Below are positions 33,350 through 41,698 of a DNA stretch of 64,000 nucleotides, piece by piece (position 1 is the stretch's first letter; every line of letters starts with the position of its first letter). Below the pieces are notes generated by a model that worked only from the letters and a program-made list of their open reading frames with translations, did not search any database and had not been told where the DNA came from. A program made the position numbers and the translations under genes. Source of the DNA: an uncultured Agathobacter sp. (lineage in GTDB: Bacteria; Bacillota; Clostridia; Lachnospirales; Lachnospiraceae). The stretch lies in assembly GCA_910587655.1 (NCBI GenBank), contig CAJUND010000001.1, forward strand, positions 186,001 through 250,000. Direction: 5' to 3'.

Positions 33350-34372
33350 ATGAAAAAGAAAATTTATGCTTTAATGATGGTACTGGCAATGACGGTTTCC
33401 ATGTATGCCTGCGGCGACAGCGGAAACAACGGGGGCAGCGGAGGGAACAGTGAAGTATCAGAAGAGAAAACAGAGGTAACACTTGGAACAACCTCATGGC
33501 CTACCAATATGTTTTTCTATCTGGCAAAGGAAAAAGGGATTTTTGAGAAAAATGGTGTGGAAGTTGCAATTCAGGACTTTGCTTCCACTACGGAAAGCAC
33601 GAATGCATTTATAGGCGGAAAACTTGATTTTTGCACGTTTGCATCTTCTGAAACGATTTCCCCGTTTATACAGGGAGGCGATTTTTCCATTGTGCTTGAA
33701 ACAGATAAGTCAAATGGATGTGAAGGACTGGTGGCAACCTCTGATATTAAAAACATTGGGGATTTAAAAGGAAAGACAGTAGCAACACAGTTATATAGTG
33801 TGGACCATATGTTTTTGCTCACGTTGCTAGATGAAAACGGCATGACAGAAAAAGACATTAATATTGTGGATATGTCCATTCAGGAGTCCGGAAATGCGTT
33901 TATTGCAGGACAGTGTGATGCAGCATGTATCTGGGATCCGTATTTTTCCCAGGCAAAAGATGCAGGCGGGACAGAATTATTTTCTTCTGCCGATGATCCG
34001 GATTTGATTACAGACGTATTAGGAGCTTCAAAATCTGTCTGTAAAGACAATCCCAAAGCCGTAACGGCAGTAATAAAAAGCTTTTTTGAAGCAGTGGATT
34101 ACTGGAAAGAAAATCCGGATGAGGCAAATGAAATTATGGGAAAACAGCTTGGTGTAACGGCGGATGAATTTGCGGCGCAGATGGCTGGCCTGCTGATTCC
34201 TTCCAAAGAAGATGTAGTAACAGCATTTACGGAAGCAGAGGATTATACATACTGGGGATATACACAGAATACAGTCCGTAATTTTATGTACGAATTAGGC
34301 GTCCTGGACAGCAAGGATGCGGATTGTGGGGATATGATTGATGCAGGTTTCGTACAAGGGCTTGTGAAATAA
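33350..34372 (+). CDS. NMT1/SsuA/TauA-type solute-binding lipoprotein
   Basis: A 340-aa binding protein. The signal peptide ends with the lipobox MYAC (Cys about residue 21), followed by a Gly/Ser/Asn-rich tether. The mature part begins TEVTLGTTSWPTNMFFYLAKEKGIF, typical of nitrate/sulfonate/taurine-type receptors. It should deliver the substrate to the permease and ATPase encoded at 36647-38286. Its place next to the ureohydrolase suggests a guanidino or ureido ligand. It is separated from the permease by the regulator and PII genes and has its own terminator. Confidence 0.9.
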   Translation: MKKKIYALMMVLAMTVSMYACGDSGNNGGSGGNSEVSEEKTEVTLGTTSWPTNMFFYLAKEKGIFEKNGVEVAIQDFASTTESTNAFIGGKLDFCTFASSETISPFIQGGDFSIVLETDKSNGCEGLVATSDIKNIGDLKGKTVATQLYSVDHMFLLTLLDENGMTEKDINIVDMSIQESGNAFIAGQCDAACIWDPYFSQAKDAGGTELFSSADDPDLITDVLGASKSVCKDNPKAVTAVIKSFFEAVDYWKENPDEANEIMGKQLGVTADEFAAQMAGLLIPSKEDVVTAFTEAEDYTYWGYTQNTVRNFMYELGVLDSKDADCGDMIDAGFVQGLVK

Positions 34373-34379
34373 AAGAAAG

Positions 34380-34428
34380 AAGCATTTGAAGACCAGAATA
34401 AAAAAATATGGTCTTCAAATGCTTTTGT
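34380..34428 (+). terminator. Rho-independent terminator after the binding-protein gene
   Basis: AAGCATTTGAAGACCA (34380-34395) and TGGTCTTCAAATGCTT (34409-34424) form a perfect 16-bp stem with a 13-nt A-rich loop, followed by TTGTGT. It ends the ureohydrolase/binding-protein transcript. Confidence 0.8.
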
Positions 34429-34450
34429 GTCTGGGAATTTCTGGATAATC

Positions 34451-34480
34451 TTGACGGGCTTTCTGCTTTCAGATTATAAT
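34451..34480 (+). promoter_or_regulatory. Promoter of the PucR-type regulator
   Basis: TTGACG (34451-34456), 18-nt spacer, TATAAT (34475-34480). The expected transcription start near 34487 supports the ATG at 34528 as the protein start. Confidence 0.75.
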
Positions 34481-34527
34481 GCAGGTAAATATGAATGATG
34501 TTTTTTGTTATACGGAAGAAGGATTTT

Positions 34528-35754
34528 ATGAATTGCGAAGATTTAATGAATATGAAACCAATTCGTGATGGTATGAAGCTGGTCGCAGGAGAGAAAGGAA
34601 TCAGCCGTAATATCCGCTGGATTTATTTTGCGGACTGTGTCCAGTGCTTAAAGGAGGATTTCAATCTGACCCAGTTAATACACGGGGAAGAACTGGTAAT
34701 CGTAACCAATGAAAGCCTGACAGGCGATGATGACCGGATTATTGATATGATTCGTGTAATGTTTTCTAAAAATATTGCCGGATTTGCAATTAATGAAGGC
34801 CAGATTTCGCAGCGGGTAATTGATTACTGTAATGAAATTGAACTGCCTTTGTATGAACTGTCCGTTGAACTGCACCTGGTTGACCTGTCACAAATTATTT
34901 GTAAAGCATTGGTAGAAGAAGAAACTAACATGTCTTCCAGGGAACGGATTTTTTCCTCTATTCTTCATTCTGAAAATCTGAATCCAGAGGAAATATTGGA
35001 GCAGGCAAATTATTTTAAAGTTAATCTGTCAGGAAAGCACCGTATTGTAGTCCTCCAAATGAATGGACATGGTGGGAGTTCAAATGAGGGGAAAGCAGCC
35101 GATGAAGGATATATGGCAGAAATGTGCGAAAACATAAAAAAGAATGTGGAAGCGGAATTCCGTTCCTACGGGGTAAGGCATCTGATGCTTTTATCGCAGA
35201 TGAATGCGCTGGTAATCCTGCTTCCTTCCGATTTGTTCAGCCGCGATCTTTTAATTGCAATTCTCATGAAAATTATGGAAAAGGGTGGGCAAAGATATCA
35301 TATTTTCATGAAAGGAGGAGTTGGAACTGCTTATGAATATATTACAGATTTCAGGAAAAGTTACCAGGAAGCAAAAAATGCACTGGCGATTTCCCGGATA
35401 GCCGGCAATGAGCGAAATGTATATTTTTATGAGAACCTGGGCATTTATTCTCTGATTGCCCAGATTTCCAATGGGAAATTTCTGGATGATTATATTGAAA
35501 GCAGGATTGGCAGGCTGGTTAAGGCAGACCAGATGCAGGAGGGCGAATTATGCAGGACACTGGAAACTTATCTGGAAAATAACTGCAATGCAAATGCAGC
35601 CGCTGAAGCGCTTTTTATTCACAGAAATACGATGCGTTACCGCATGGACAAGATTAAACATATCCTTGGGGAGAATCTGGATGATATGTCTGTATTTTTA
35701 GAGCTGAAGCTTGCATTTGCAATAAAAAGATACCGGGATAACAGAGAGAGCTGA
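34528..35754 (+). CDS. PucR family transcriptional regulator
   Basis: A 408-aa regulator with the PucR N-terminal sensor (residues about 1-125: ISRNIRWIYFADC, ELVIVTNESL), a middle GGDEF-like region and a C-terminal HTH_30 (LENNCNANAAAEALFIHRNTMRYRMDKIKHIL). PucR relatives control purine and ureide breakdown, so a nitrogen-scavenging target fits. It sits between the two promoters that share the 17-bp palindrome and is the best candidate to act on them. I chose ATG 34528, with AAGGA upstream; ATG 34495 is closer to the predicted transcription start than usual. Confidence 0.85.
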   Translation: MNCEDLMNMKPIRDGMKLVAGEKGISRNIRWIYFADCVQCLKEDFNLTQLIHGEELVIVTNESLTGDDDRIIDMIRVMFSKNIAGFAINEGQISQRVIDYCNEIELPLYELSVELHLVDLSQIICKALVEEETNMSSRERIFSSILHSENLNPEEILEQANYFKVNLSGKHRIVVLQMNGHGGSSNEGKAADEGYMAEMCENIKKNVEAEFRSYGVRHLMLLSQMNALVILLPSDLFSRDLLIAILMKIMEKGGQRYHIFMKGGVGTAYEYITDFRKSYQEAKNALAISRIAGNERNVYFYENLGIYSLIAQISNGKFLDDYIESRIGRLVKADQMQEGELCRTLETYLENNCNANAAAEALFIHRNTMRYRMDKIKHILGENLDDMSVFLELKLAFAIKRYRDNRES

Positions 35755-35759
35755 CATGT

Positions 35760-35776
35760 TTGTGCATTAAGCACAA
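35760..35776. promoter_or_regulatory. 17-bp palindromic operator, copy 2
   Basis: TTGTGCATTAAGCACAA, six-base arms with a 5-nt centre. It lies at the same distance from the -10 box as copy 1 at 31679-31695. Confidence 0.75.
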
Positions 35777-35798
35777 TTATGATTATAAGATGGTGCCA

Positions 35799-35827
35799 TT
35801 GAATCGGTAAAACAAATTCAATATAAT
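35799..35827 (+). promoter_or_regulatory. Promoter of the PII/transport/catabolic operon
   Basis: TTGAAT (35799-35804), 17-nt spacer, TATAAT (35822-35827). It probably drives at least the PII-ABC-nitrilase genes, perhaps through to the urease genes, since no other clear terminator was seen before 50.1 kb. Confidence 0.8.
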
Positions 35828-35852
35828 AAGTGTGTAAAGTAAAAAATGCATT

Positions 35853-35889
35853 GACGAAGGCGTCAGAACGGTTGTTCTGGCGTTTTTTT
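35853..35889 (+). terminator. Leader terminator with a competing small hairpin
   Basis: GCGTCAGAAC (35860-35869), loop GGTT, GTTCTGGCGT (35874-35883), then a run of seven T. Upstream GACG (35853-35856) can pair with CGTC (35861-35864), which is part of the terminator stem, so the two folds exclude each other. It lies about 20 nt after the predicted transcription start and 27 nt before the first gene. Confidence 0.75.
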
Positions 35890-35915
35890 GTTTCACAGGG
35901 AAAGGAAGAAAAGAT

Positions 35916-36242
35916 ATGAAAATGATTAAAGTGATTGTAAGACCGGAAAAATGTGATGAAGTATTAAACGGCTTATGCGAGGCGGGATACCGGGCCGTAA
36001 CCAGATTTGGAATTCTTGGCAGGGGAAAGCAGAGAGGCCTGAAAGTGGATGACGTTTACTATGATGAAATCCCGAAAGAGATGCTGATGTTAGTCGTGGA
36101 AGACCAGGATGTGGATAAGGCGGCAGATATTATCCTGAAAACATCCAGAACAAGTGATGAAGGAGCCTTCGGTGACGGGAAAATATTTATTCTTCCGGTA
36201 GAAACGGCTATCACCATAAGCTCAGGAAAAAATGAATTATAG
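35916..36242 (+). CDS. PII-type nitrogen regulator, NifI1-like
   Basis: A 108-aa PII-family protein. It has MIKVIVRPEKCDEVLNGL, then LGRGKQRGLKVDDVYYDEIP (T-loop region) and the ATP-binding GAFGDGKIFILPVE. The T-loop is shorter than in GlnB and resembles the NifI1 group, known from nitrogenase clusters, where NifI1 and NifI2 form a mixed complex responding to 2-oxoglutarate and adenylates. No nitrogenase is present here; the neighbours are transport and urea-releasing genes. The target is probably the ABC importer or another enzyme of the locus. Confidence 0.85.
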   Translation: MKMIKVIVRPEKCDEVLNGLCEAGYRAVTRFGILGRGKQRGLKVDDVYYDEIPKEMLMLVVEDQDVDKAADIILKTSRTSDEGAFGDGKIFILPVETAITISSGKNEL

Positions 36243-36253
36243 GAGGCTGTCTG

Positions 36254-36616
36254 ATGAAACAGATTATAATAATTTTAAGACCGGGCTGTTATTTTAAGAC
36301 AAAACAGCTATTAAGTGAAAACCGCTTTTTTGCAATGAGCACCAAGGAAGTACTGGGAAGGGGAAAAGCAACTGTGAATTTTAAGGCAGGTGAAGGCTCC
36401 GGTATGAGCATTGCAGAGCAGGTATATGAAAATGCACTGGTAGCGAAAAAGATGATTGAGATGACCGTGGTGGATGAAGCGGTACAGACCGTAATTGATC
36501 TTGTTCTTTCTGTAAACAGCCATGGGGCAGAAGGCGATGGAAAGATTTTTGTGCTTCCGGTAGAGGAAAGCATTCGTATTCATACGGGAGAAAAAGGAGA
36601 AGATGCCTTAATCTAG
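36254..36616 (+). CDS. PII-type nitrogen regulator, NifI2-like
   Basis: A 120-aa partner of the preceding gene. It has MKQIIIILRPGCYFKTKQLL, then LGRGKATVNFKAGEGSG, with a T-loop lengthened as in NifI2, and GAEGDGKIFVLPVEESIRI at the nucleotide site. It starts 11 bp after the first PII gene with a GGAGG site. The adjacent pair is the arrangement seen for NifI1-NifI2. Confidence 0.85.
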   Translation: MKQIIIILRPGCYFKTKQLLSENRFFAMSTKEVLGRGKATVNFKAGEGSGMSIAEQVYENALVAKKMIEMTVVDEAVQTVIDLVLSVNSHGAEGDGKIFVLPVEESIRIHTGEKGEDALI

Positions 36617-36646
36617 GCATATATAACCTTAAGAAAGGCGAGAAAA

Positions 36647-37438
36647 ATGAAAAAGAACAGAGGAGATTTCCGGTTAAGAAAAGAAATCACACAAAAACGC
36701 TATGTCTTGTCTGCGGTAATTACATTTGCTGTGATTTTTGCAGTGTGGACGGTGCTTTGTGCCAGTGGAAGCGTAAAAGAATTATTTCTGCCGTCTCCCG
36801 CGAAAGTGGTAAATGATATTGTATCGTGTGCAAAAGACGGTTCCCTTTGGATAAACATGGGATATAGTATTTTCCGCATTACGATGGGATTTATCATATC
36901 AACGGCAATAGGTGTGCCGCTTGGAATTCTGGCAGGAAGTTTTCGGCCCGTGGAGGCAGTGATTGCACCAATCTGCGAATTTATCCGTTACATGCCGGTT
37001 CCGGCGTTTGTACCGCTTGTTATGGTGTGGTGTGGAATTGGGGAAGGAGCCAAGATTACCATTGTATTTTTAGGGTGCTTCTTTCAGATGGTGCTGATGA
37101 TTGCAGATGATGCCAGAAGCGTACCGGATGACCTGCTGTCATCCAGTTATACGCTTGGAACGAACAGATGGACCACAATTACCAAGGTACTGATACCTGC
37201 AATGGCGCCAAAAATGATGCTGACGTTAAGAATGATGATTGGCTGGGGCTGGACCTATCTGACAGTGGCGGAGCTGGTTGCCTCCAGTTCCGGTCTGGGC
37301 TATTCCATTTTGAAAGCACAGAGATTCTTACATACAGAAAGTATATTTTCAGGCATTCTTGTAATCGGGGCACTGGGTCTGATTACAGACCGGTTATTCG
37401 CAGTTGCGATCAGGAAGATGTTTCCGTGGGCAGAATAG
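36647..37438 (+). CDS. ABC permease, NitT/TauT (SsuC/TauC) type
   Basis: A 263-aa inner-membrane protein with about six hydrophobic helices. The coupling-helix motif is seen around ADDARSVPDDLLSSSYTLGTN, the EAA-type loop that contacts the ATPase. It works with the adjacent ATPase and the NMT1-type binding protein upstream. The substrate is inferred from context as a nitrogen-rich guanidino or ureido compound. Confidence 0.9.
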   Translation: MKKNRGDFRLRKEITQKRYVLSAVITFAVIFAVWTVLCASGSVKELFLPSPAKVVNDIVSCAKDGSLWINMGYSIFRITMGFIISTAIGVPLGILAGSFRPVEAVIAPICEFIRYMPVPAFVPLVMVWCGIGEGAKITIVFLGCFFQMVLMIADDARSVPDDLLSSSYTLGTNRWTTITKVLIPAMAPKMMLTLRMMIGWGWTYLTVAELVASSSGLGYSILKAQRFLHTESIFSGILVIGALGLITDRLFAVAIRKMFPWAE

Positions 37439-37449
37439 GAGGAAGTAAA

Positions 37450-38286
37450 ATGGCAGGAAAGAAAATAAAAAAAGAATCAACCGGTTCTCCGCTTACTGCC
37501 CATGTGGCAAGCAGTAAGATACTTGCGGAACATATTGACAAGGTATATGTTTCCGGGAAAAAATCGACAAAGGCGATTGAGGATGCATCAATAGATATTC
37601 AGGATAATGATTTTGTATGTATCGTGGGACCTTCAGGATGCGGAAAATCCACCCTGCTTCGTATGCTGGCCGGGCTGGATTTTCCGACAGACGGGGAAAT
37701 CATTGTAAATGACAGAAAAGTAACCGGACCAGGACCGGACAGGGGAATGGTATTTCAGACATATACCTTATTTCCATGGATGACGGTGGAGGAAAATATC
37801 AAATTCGGACTGAAGCTGAAGAAAATGCCAAAAGACGAGCAGCAGAAAATTGCGGACCGCTATCTGGATATCATAGGACTGAAAAAGTTTGCAGGGGCAT
37901 ATCCCAAAGAACTGTCAGGCGGAATGAAGCAGAGGGTGGCAATTGCAAGGGCGCTTGCAAACCAGCCTGAAGTATTACTGATGGATGAACCTTTTGGGGC
38001 GCTGGATCCGCATACAAAATCCATGATGCAGCTTCTGATGAGGGAGATTTGGGAAACAGAACATCCCACTGTGGTATTCATTACCCATGATATAGATGAA
38101 GCGGTATTTCTTGCAAATAAAATATATGTTATGTCAGCAAGACCTGGAAGGATCATCAAAGAAGTAAACGTATACCTTTCCCACAAAAGGAATCTGGACT
38201 TAAAGGATGCAGCGGAGTTTATCAAAATAAGAAAAGGAATCAATGATTTGCTGTATTCCGCTAATACAAATACAGAGGAAGAATAA
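37450..38286 (+). CDS. ABC transporter ATPase, SsuB/TauB type
   Basis: A 278-aa ATPase. Walker A GPSGCGKSTLLRML, signature LSGGMKQRVAIARAL, Walker B EVLLMDEPFGALDP and the switch His in THDIDEA are all intact. The true start is ATG 37450, with AGGAGG upstream. It ends immediately before the amidohydrolase start. Confidence 0.92.
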   Translation: MAGKKIKKESTGSPLTAHVASSKILAEHIDKVYVSGKKSTKAIEDASIDIQDNDFVCIVGPSGCGKSTLLRMLAGLDFPTDGEIIVNDRKVTGPGPDRGMVFQTYTLFPWMTVEENIKFGLKLKKMPKDEQQKIADRYLDIIGLKKFAGAYPKELSGGMKQRVAIARALANQPEVLLMDEPFGALDPHTKSMMQLLMREIWETEHPTVVFITHDIDEAVFLANKIYVMSARPGRIIKEVNVYLSHKRNLDLKDAAEFIKIRKGINDLLYSANTNTEEE

Positions 38287-39108
38287 ATGGCTAAATATGC
38301 GGCAGCAGTTCAAATGGATTGTATTACCGGAGACCTAAAAGAAAATACAGAACATGTCATTGGTCTTCTGGAAAAAATGAAAAAGGAAGAACCGGAGCTT
38401 ATTCTGGCGGTATTTCCGGAGATGGTTCTTTATGGATATGAGAGACTGTATGAAATATCCCAAAAATACGGACAGAATGAAATAGAGAGTTGTCTAAACA
38501 GAATTGCGCAAAAGTGTAAAAGTTTACAAATAAATGCGGTAGCCGGAGCTCCTTATTATGGAAAGAAGGGACTGGAAAATGCTTTATATTATTTGAATAC
38601 AAGAGGAAAAGTACAGCATGTATATTCCAAGATACATCTGATTGAGATGGAAAGAAGCGTGTTCGTACCAGGAGATGCTTACGGAGTTTGCAGTACGGAT
38701 TTTGGGAAGGCAGGTTTTCTAATCTGCTGGGACAGTGCTTTTGCAAAAACGGCGGAGACATATGTCAGAGCCGGGGCAGACTTTCTGATAGTAAGTGCGG
38801 CATGGGAAAGAGCATATGAACGGCAGTGGGAACTGGCTGTTTGCGGAAGGAGCTTTGATAATGATATTCCTATAATCGCTGCCAACCGGATTGGAAAGAG
38901 CGGCGAACAGGAGCTTGCGGGGCATTCCATGATTACGGACTGCATGGGAAATACGATAGAAGCAGGTACAGCGGAAGAGGAAGCATATCTAATTGCAGAT
39001 TTGCAGCAGATATTATCCAAAGAAAAACGCAAAGGATTTGGCTCGCAGACAGAGGAGCAGAAGGAAGAAGCCTGCTTTCAGGAGAATATCCGTACTTATG
39101 CAATGTAG
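38287..39108 (+). CDS. Nitrilase-superfamily carbon-nitrogen hydrolase
   Basis: A 273-aa hydrolase with the catalytic Glu in FPEM (about residue 44), Lys in YSKIHL (about 117) and Cys in LICWDSA (about 147). Members hydrolyse amides, carbamoyl amines or nitriles. In this locus a carbamoyl- or amide-containing intermediate is likely, for example an N-carbamoyl amine, but the substrate cannot be fixed. Its ATG directly follows the ATPase stop codon. Confidence 0.88.
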   Translation: MAKYAAAVQMDCITGDLKENTEHVIGLLEKMKKEEPELILAVFPEMVLYGYERLYEISQKYGQNEIESCLNRIAQKCKSLQINAVAGAPYYGKKGLENALYYLNTRGKVQHVYSKIHLIEMERSVFVPGDAYGVCSTDFGKAGFLICWDSAFAKTAETYVRAGADFLIVSAAWERAYERQWELAVCGRSFDNDIPIIAANRIGKSGEQELAGHSMITDCMGNTIEAGTAEEEAYLIADLQQILSKEKRKGFGSQTEEQKEEACFQENIRTYAM

Positions 39109-39122
39109 AAAGAAGGAAGAAA

Positions 39123-40286
39123 ATGAGTATAAACAGAATGGTATATACGGGAACCTCTTATTTTGGAGAGTTTGCAAGAAATGAAATAAAAACAGAAATC
39201 AATAAACACCACTGGAAGAAAGCATTTTTAATCTCGGACAAGGAGTTAATGAAATGCAGAATTGTAGAAAAGATTGAAAAGGTTTTAAAAGAAAACCAGA
39301 CGCCATACGAAACAGATACACAAGTAAAGCCCAATCCGACCATCGAGAATGTGATTGATGGTCTGAAGCTTTATAAAAAGAGCGGATGCGATTTTATTCT
39401 TGCAGTTGGCGGCGGCTCAGTAATTGATACGGCAAAGGCGGTTGCAGTGATTGCCAGTAACCCGGAGAATGCCGATGTGGTATCGTTAGAAGGCATGGAT
39501 AAGAGCAGAAATCCGGCGGTTCCTGTTATTGCAGTGCCTACAACTGCAGGAACCGGTTCGGAAACCACAATGGATTTTGTTATTACCAATACAAAAGAAA
39601 AGCGCAAAATGGCATGTATGGATTCCAGGGTGGTTCCGGCAGCAGCTATTCTGGATACCGAAATTATGGCATCCCTGCCAGTGAAACTGACTGCGGCAAC
39701 AGCTATGGACGCATTGACGCATGCAGTAGAATCATACTTATCATTAGGAGCATTTTCCTTTTCTGAAATGCTTTCTTTAAAGGCAGTAAATCTTATTTCA
39801 GAAAATTTTCTGAAAGTATTAAAAGAGCCGGATAATTATGAAGTGCGAAAAGAGCTTGCCATTGCACAGTATCTGGCAGGAATGAGTTTTACCAATGTGG
39901 GACTTGGAATCGTTCATTCTATGGCACATCCGTTAAGTGCATTTTATGATGTAGCGCATGGTGTTGCGAATGCATTGATTCTTCCTTATGTTTTAGAGTT
40001 TAATGCAGATTCCTGTATGGAAAAAATAAAGGAACTGGCCAGAGCGTTTGAGCCTGGGTTTGATGTGACCTTAGATGAAAAGGCAGCAGTAAAATGCTGT
40101 GTGGACAGAATCCGAAAGTTCAATACAGAGGCAAAACTTCCGCAGACGCTTGTGGAAATCGGGGTAAAAAAAGAGGACTTTAAGGCGCTGGCAGAGTCTG
40201 CATATACAGATGCATCCACACCGGATAATCCGAGGGAAGTGAGTATACAGATACTGGAGTCTTTATATGAAAAGATGTATGAATAA
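39123..40286 (+). CDS. Iron-containing alcohol dehydrogenase, FucO-like
   Basis: A 387-aa group III dehydrogenase. The NAD-binding GGGSVIDTAKA is at about residue 95, and VPTTAGTGSETT and the metal ligands in DALTHAVESYL and IVHSMAHPLSAFYDVAHG are present. It starts like lactaldehyde reductase (INRMVYTGTSYFG). It would reduce an aldehyde to an alcohol, for instance the semialdehyde made by the following aminotransferase. Confidence 0.9.
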   Translation: MSINRMVYTGTSYFGEFARNEIKTEINKHHWKKAFLISDKELMKCRIVEKIEKVLKENQTPYETDTQVKPNPTIENVIDGLKLYKKSGCDFILAVGGGSVIDTAKAVAVIASNPENADVVSLEGMDKSRNPAVPVIAVPTTAGTGSETTMDFVITNTKEKRKMACMDSRVVPAAAILDTEIMASLPVKLTAATAMDALTHAVESYLSLGAFSFSEMLSLKAVNLISENFLKVLKEPDNYEVRKELAIAQYLAGMSFTNVGLGIVHSMAHPLSAFYDVAHGVANALILPYVLEFNADSCMEKIKELARAFEPGFDVTLDEKAAVKCCVDRIRKFNTEAKLPQTLVEIGVKKEDFKALAESAYTDASTPDNPREVSIQILESLYEKMYE

Positions 40287-40315
40287 ATCAGGAGAGAAGA
40301 AAGGAAGAGTTTCAT

Positions 40316-41698
40316 ATGTTAAGAGAGGAATTACCAGAGATTATTACAGGACAGGTTCCGGGACCAAAAGCAGAGGCACTATTAAAGAAAAGGGACGGGG
40401 CATTGCCAAAGGCATTATGCGGATATACCTATCCGATCTGCATTAAGCGTGGGGAGGGGGCCGTTTTAGAAGATATAGATGGAAATAAATATCTTGATTT
40501 CATAGGCGGCGTCGGTGTTTTGAATATTGGTTATTCCAGGCCTGAGGTAGTGGAAGCGGTAAAAAAACAGGCGGAAAAATATTTTCACTGCATCTTTAAT
40601 GTAGTAGCACATGAAGGATATATTGAACTGGCAGAAAAGTTTGATGAGCTTATGCCGTGCCGCGGGGAAAAGAAAAAGACTTTTTTTGCAAACAGCGGGG
40701 CGGAAGCAGATGAAAATGCGATTAAAGTTGCAAAAGCCTATACCGGGCGGAAGGGTGTGATTTGTTTTTCAGGAGCATTTCATGGAAGAACAAATCTCAC
40801 CATGGCACTCACTGCAAAGAAGTCTTATGCACTGGGAATGGGACCGTTTCCATCTGATATTTACCGTGCGGAATTTCCCTACCTGTACCGTGCTCCAAAG
40901 GGATACAGCGAAAAAGAGGCCGTGCAGTATTATATTGATAAATTGGAAAAAATATTTGATGAGGCGTCTCCGGCGAAAGAGATTGCTGCAATTTTAGTGG
41001 AACCGGTTCAGGGAGAGGGCGGATTTGTTCCTGCGCCAATAGAATGGGTAAAGGCAGTCCGGAAAATCTGTGATGAAAACGGAATTCTGCTGATTGCAGA
41101 TGAGGTACAGTGCGGGAACTGCCGCAGTGGGAAATATTTTGCTTCAGAGTACTGGAAAGATGCGGACGCAGCGCCGGATATTATTACAACTGCGAAATCT
41201 ATGGGAGCGGGAGTACCAATCAGCGCGATTACGGCAAGTGCAGAGATTATGGATGCAGTCCCTGCAGGAACGATTGGCGGTACTTATTGTGGAAATCCTC
41301 TTGCATGTGCGGCAGCATTAAAAGTCATGGAAATCATGAAGGCAGAAAATTATGCCGGTAAAGCACTGGAAATCGGGAATATGGTCATGAAGCGCTGCAA
41401 TGAATTAAAAGAAAAGTATGAAGAGGTGGGAGATGTCCGCGGTCTCGGCTCCATGATTGGAATAGAATTTGTAAAGACAAAGGCAGGCAAAGAGCCATAT
41501 CCGGAATTTGTTTCCCAAATGATCCAGAATGCACTGCAAAGGGGACTGATGCTGGAAAACGCTGGTTCTTACGGAAATGTAATCCGTTTTCTGGCGCCGC
41601 TTTGTATCACAAAAGAACAACTGGAAAAAGGATTGGATATTTTTGAAGAGGCATTTAAAGATACCCGGAAGCAGATGAAGAAACAGGGGGCAGCATGA
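40316..41698 (+). CDS. Class III aminotransferase (GabT-like)
   Basis: A 460-aa PLP enzyme. GAVLEDIDGNKYLDFIGG and FFANSGAEADENAIKVAK are family landmarks, the PLP-binding Asp lies in LIADEVQCG, and the PLP Lys in TTAKSMGAGVP (about residue 297). The family uses omega-amino groups such as those of GABA, beta-alanine, putrescine or taurine. Here it would take the amine left after urea removal and make an aldehyde. Its last four bases overlap the next gene (ATGATG). Confidence 0.9.
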   Translation: MLREELPEIITGQVPGPKAEALLKKRDGALPKALCGYTYPICIKRGEGAVLEDIDGNKYLDFIGGVGVLNIGYSRPEVVEAVKKQAEKYFHCIFNVVAHEGYIELAEKFDELMPCRGEKKKTFFANSGAEADENAIKVAKAYTGRKGVICFSGAFHGRTNLTMALTAKKSYALGMGPFPSDIYRAEFPYLYRAPKGYSEKEAVQYYIDKLEKIFDEASPAKEIAAILVEPVQGEGGFVPAPIEWVKAVRKICDENGILLIADEVQCGNCRSGKYFASEYWKDADAAPDIITTAKSMGAGVPISAITASAEIMDAVPAGTIGGTYCGNPLACAAALKVMEIMKAENYAGKALEIGNMVMKRCNELKEKYEEVGDVRGLGSMIGIEFVKTKAGKEPYPEFVSQMIQNALQRGLMLENAGSYGNVIRFLAPLCITKEQLEKGLDIFEEAFKDTRKQMKKQGAA

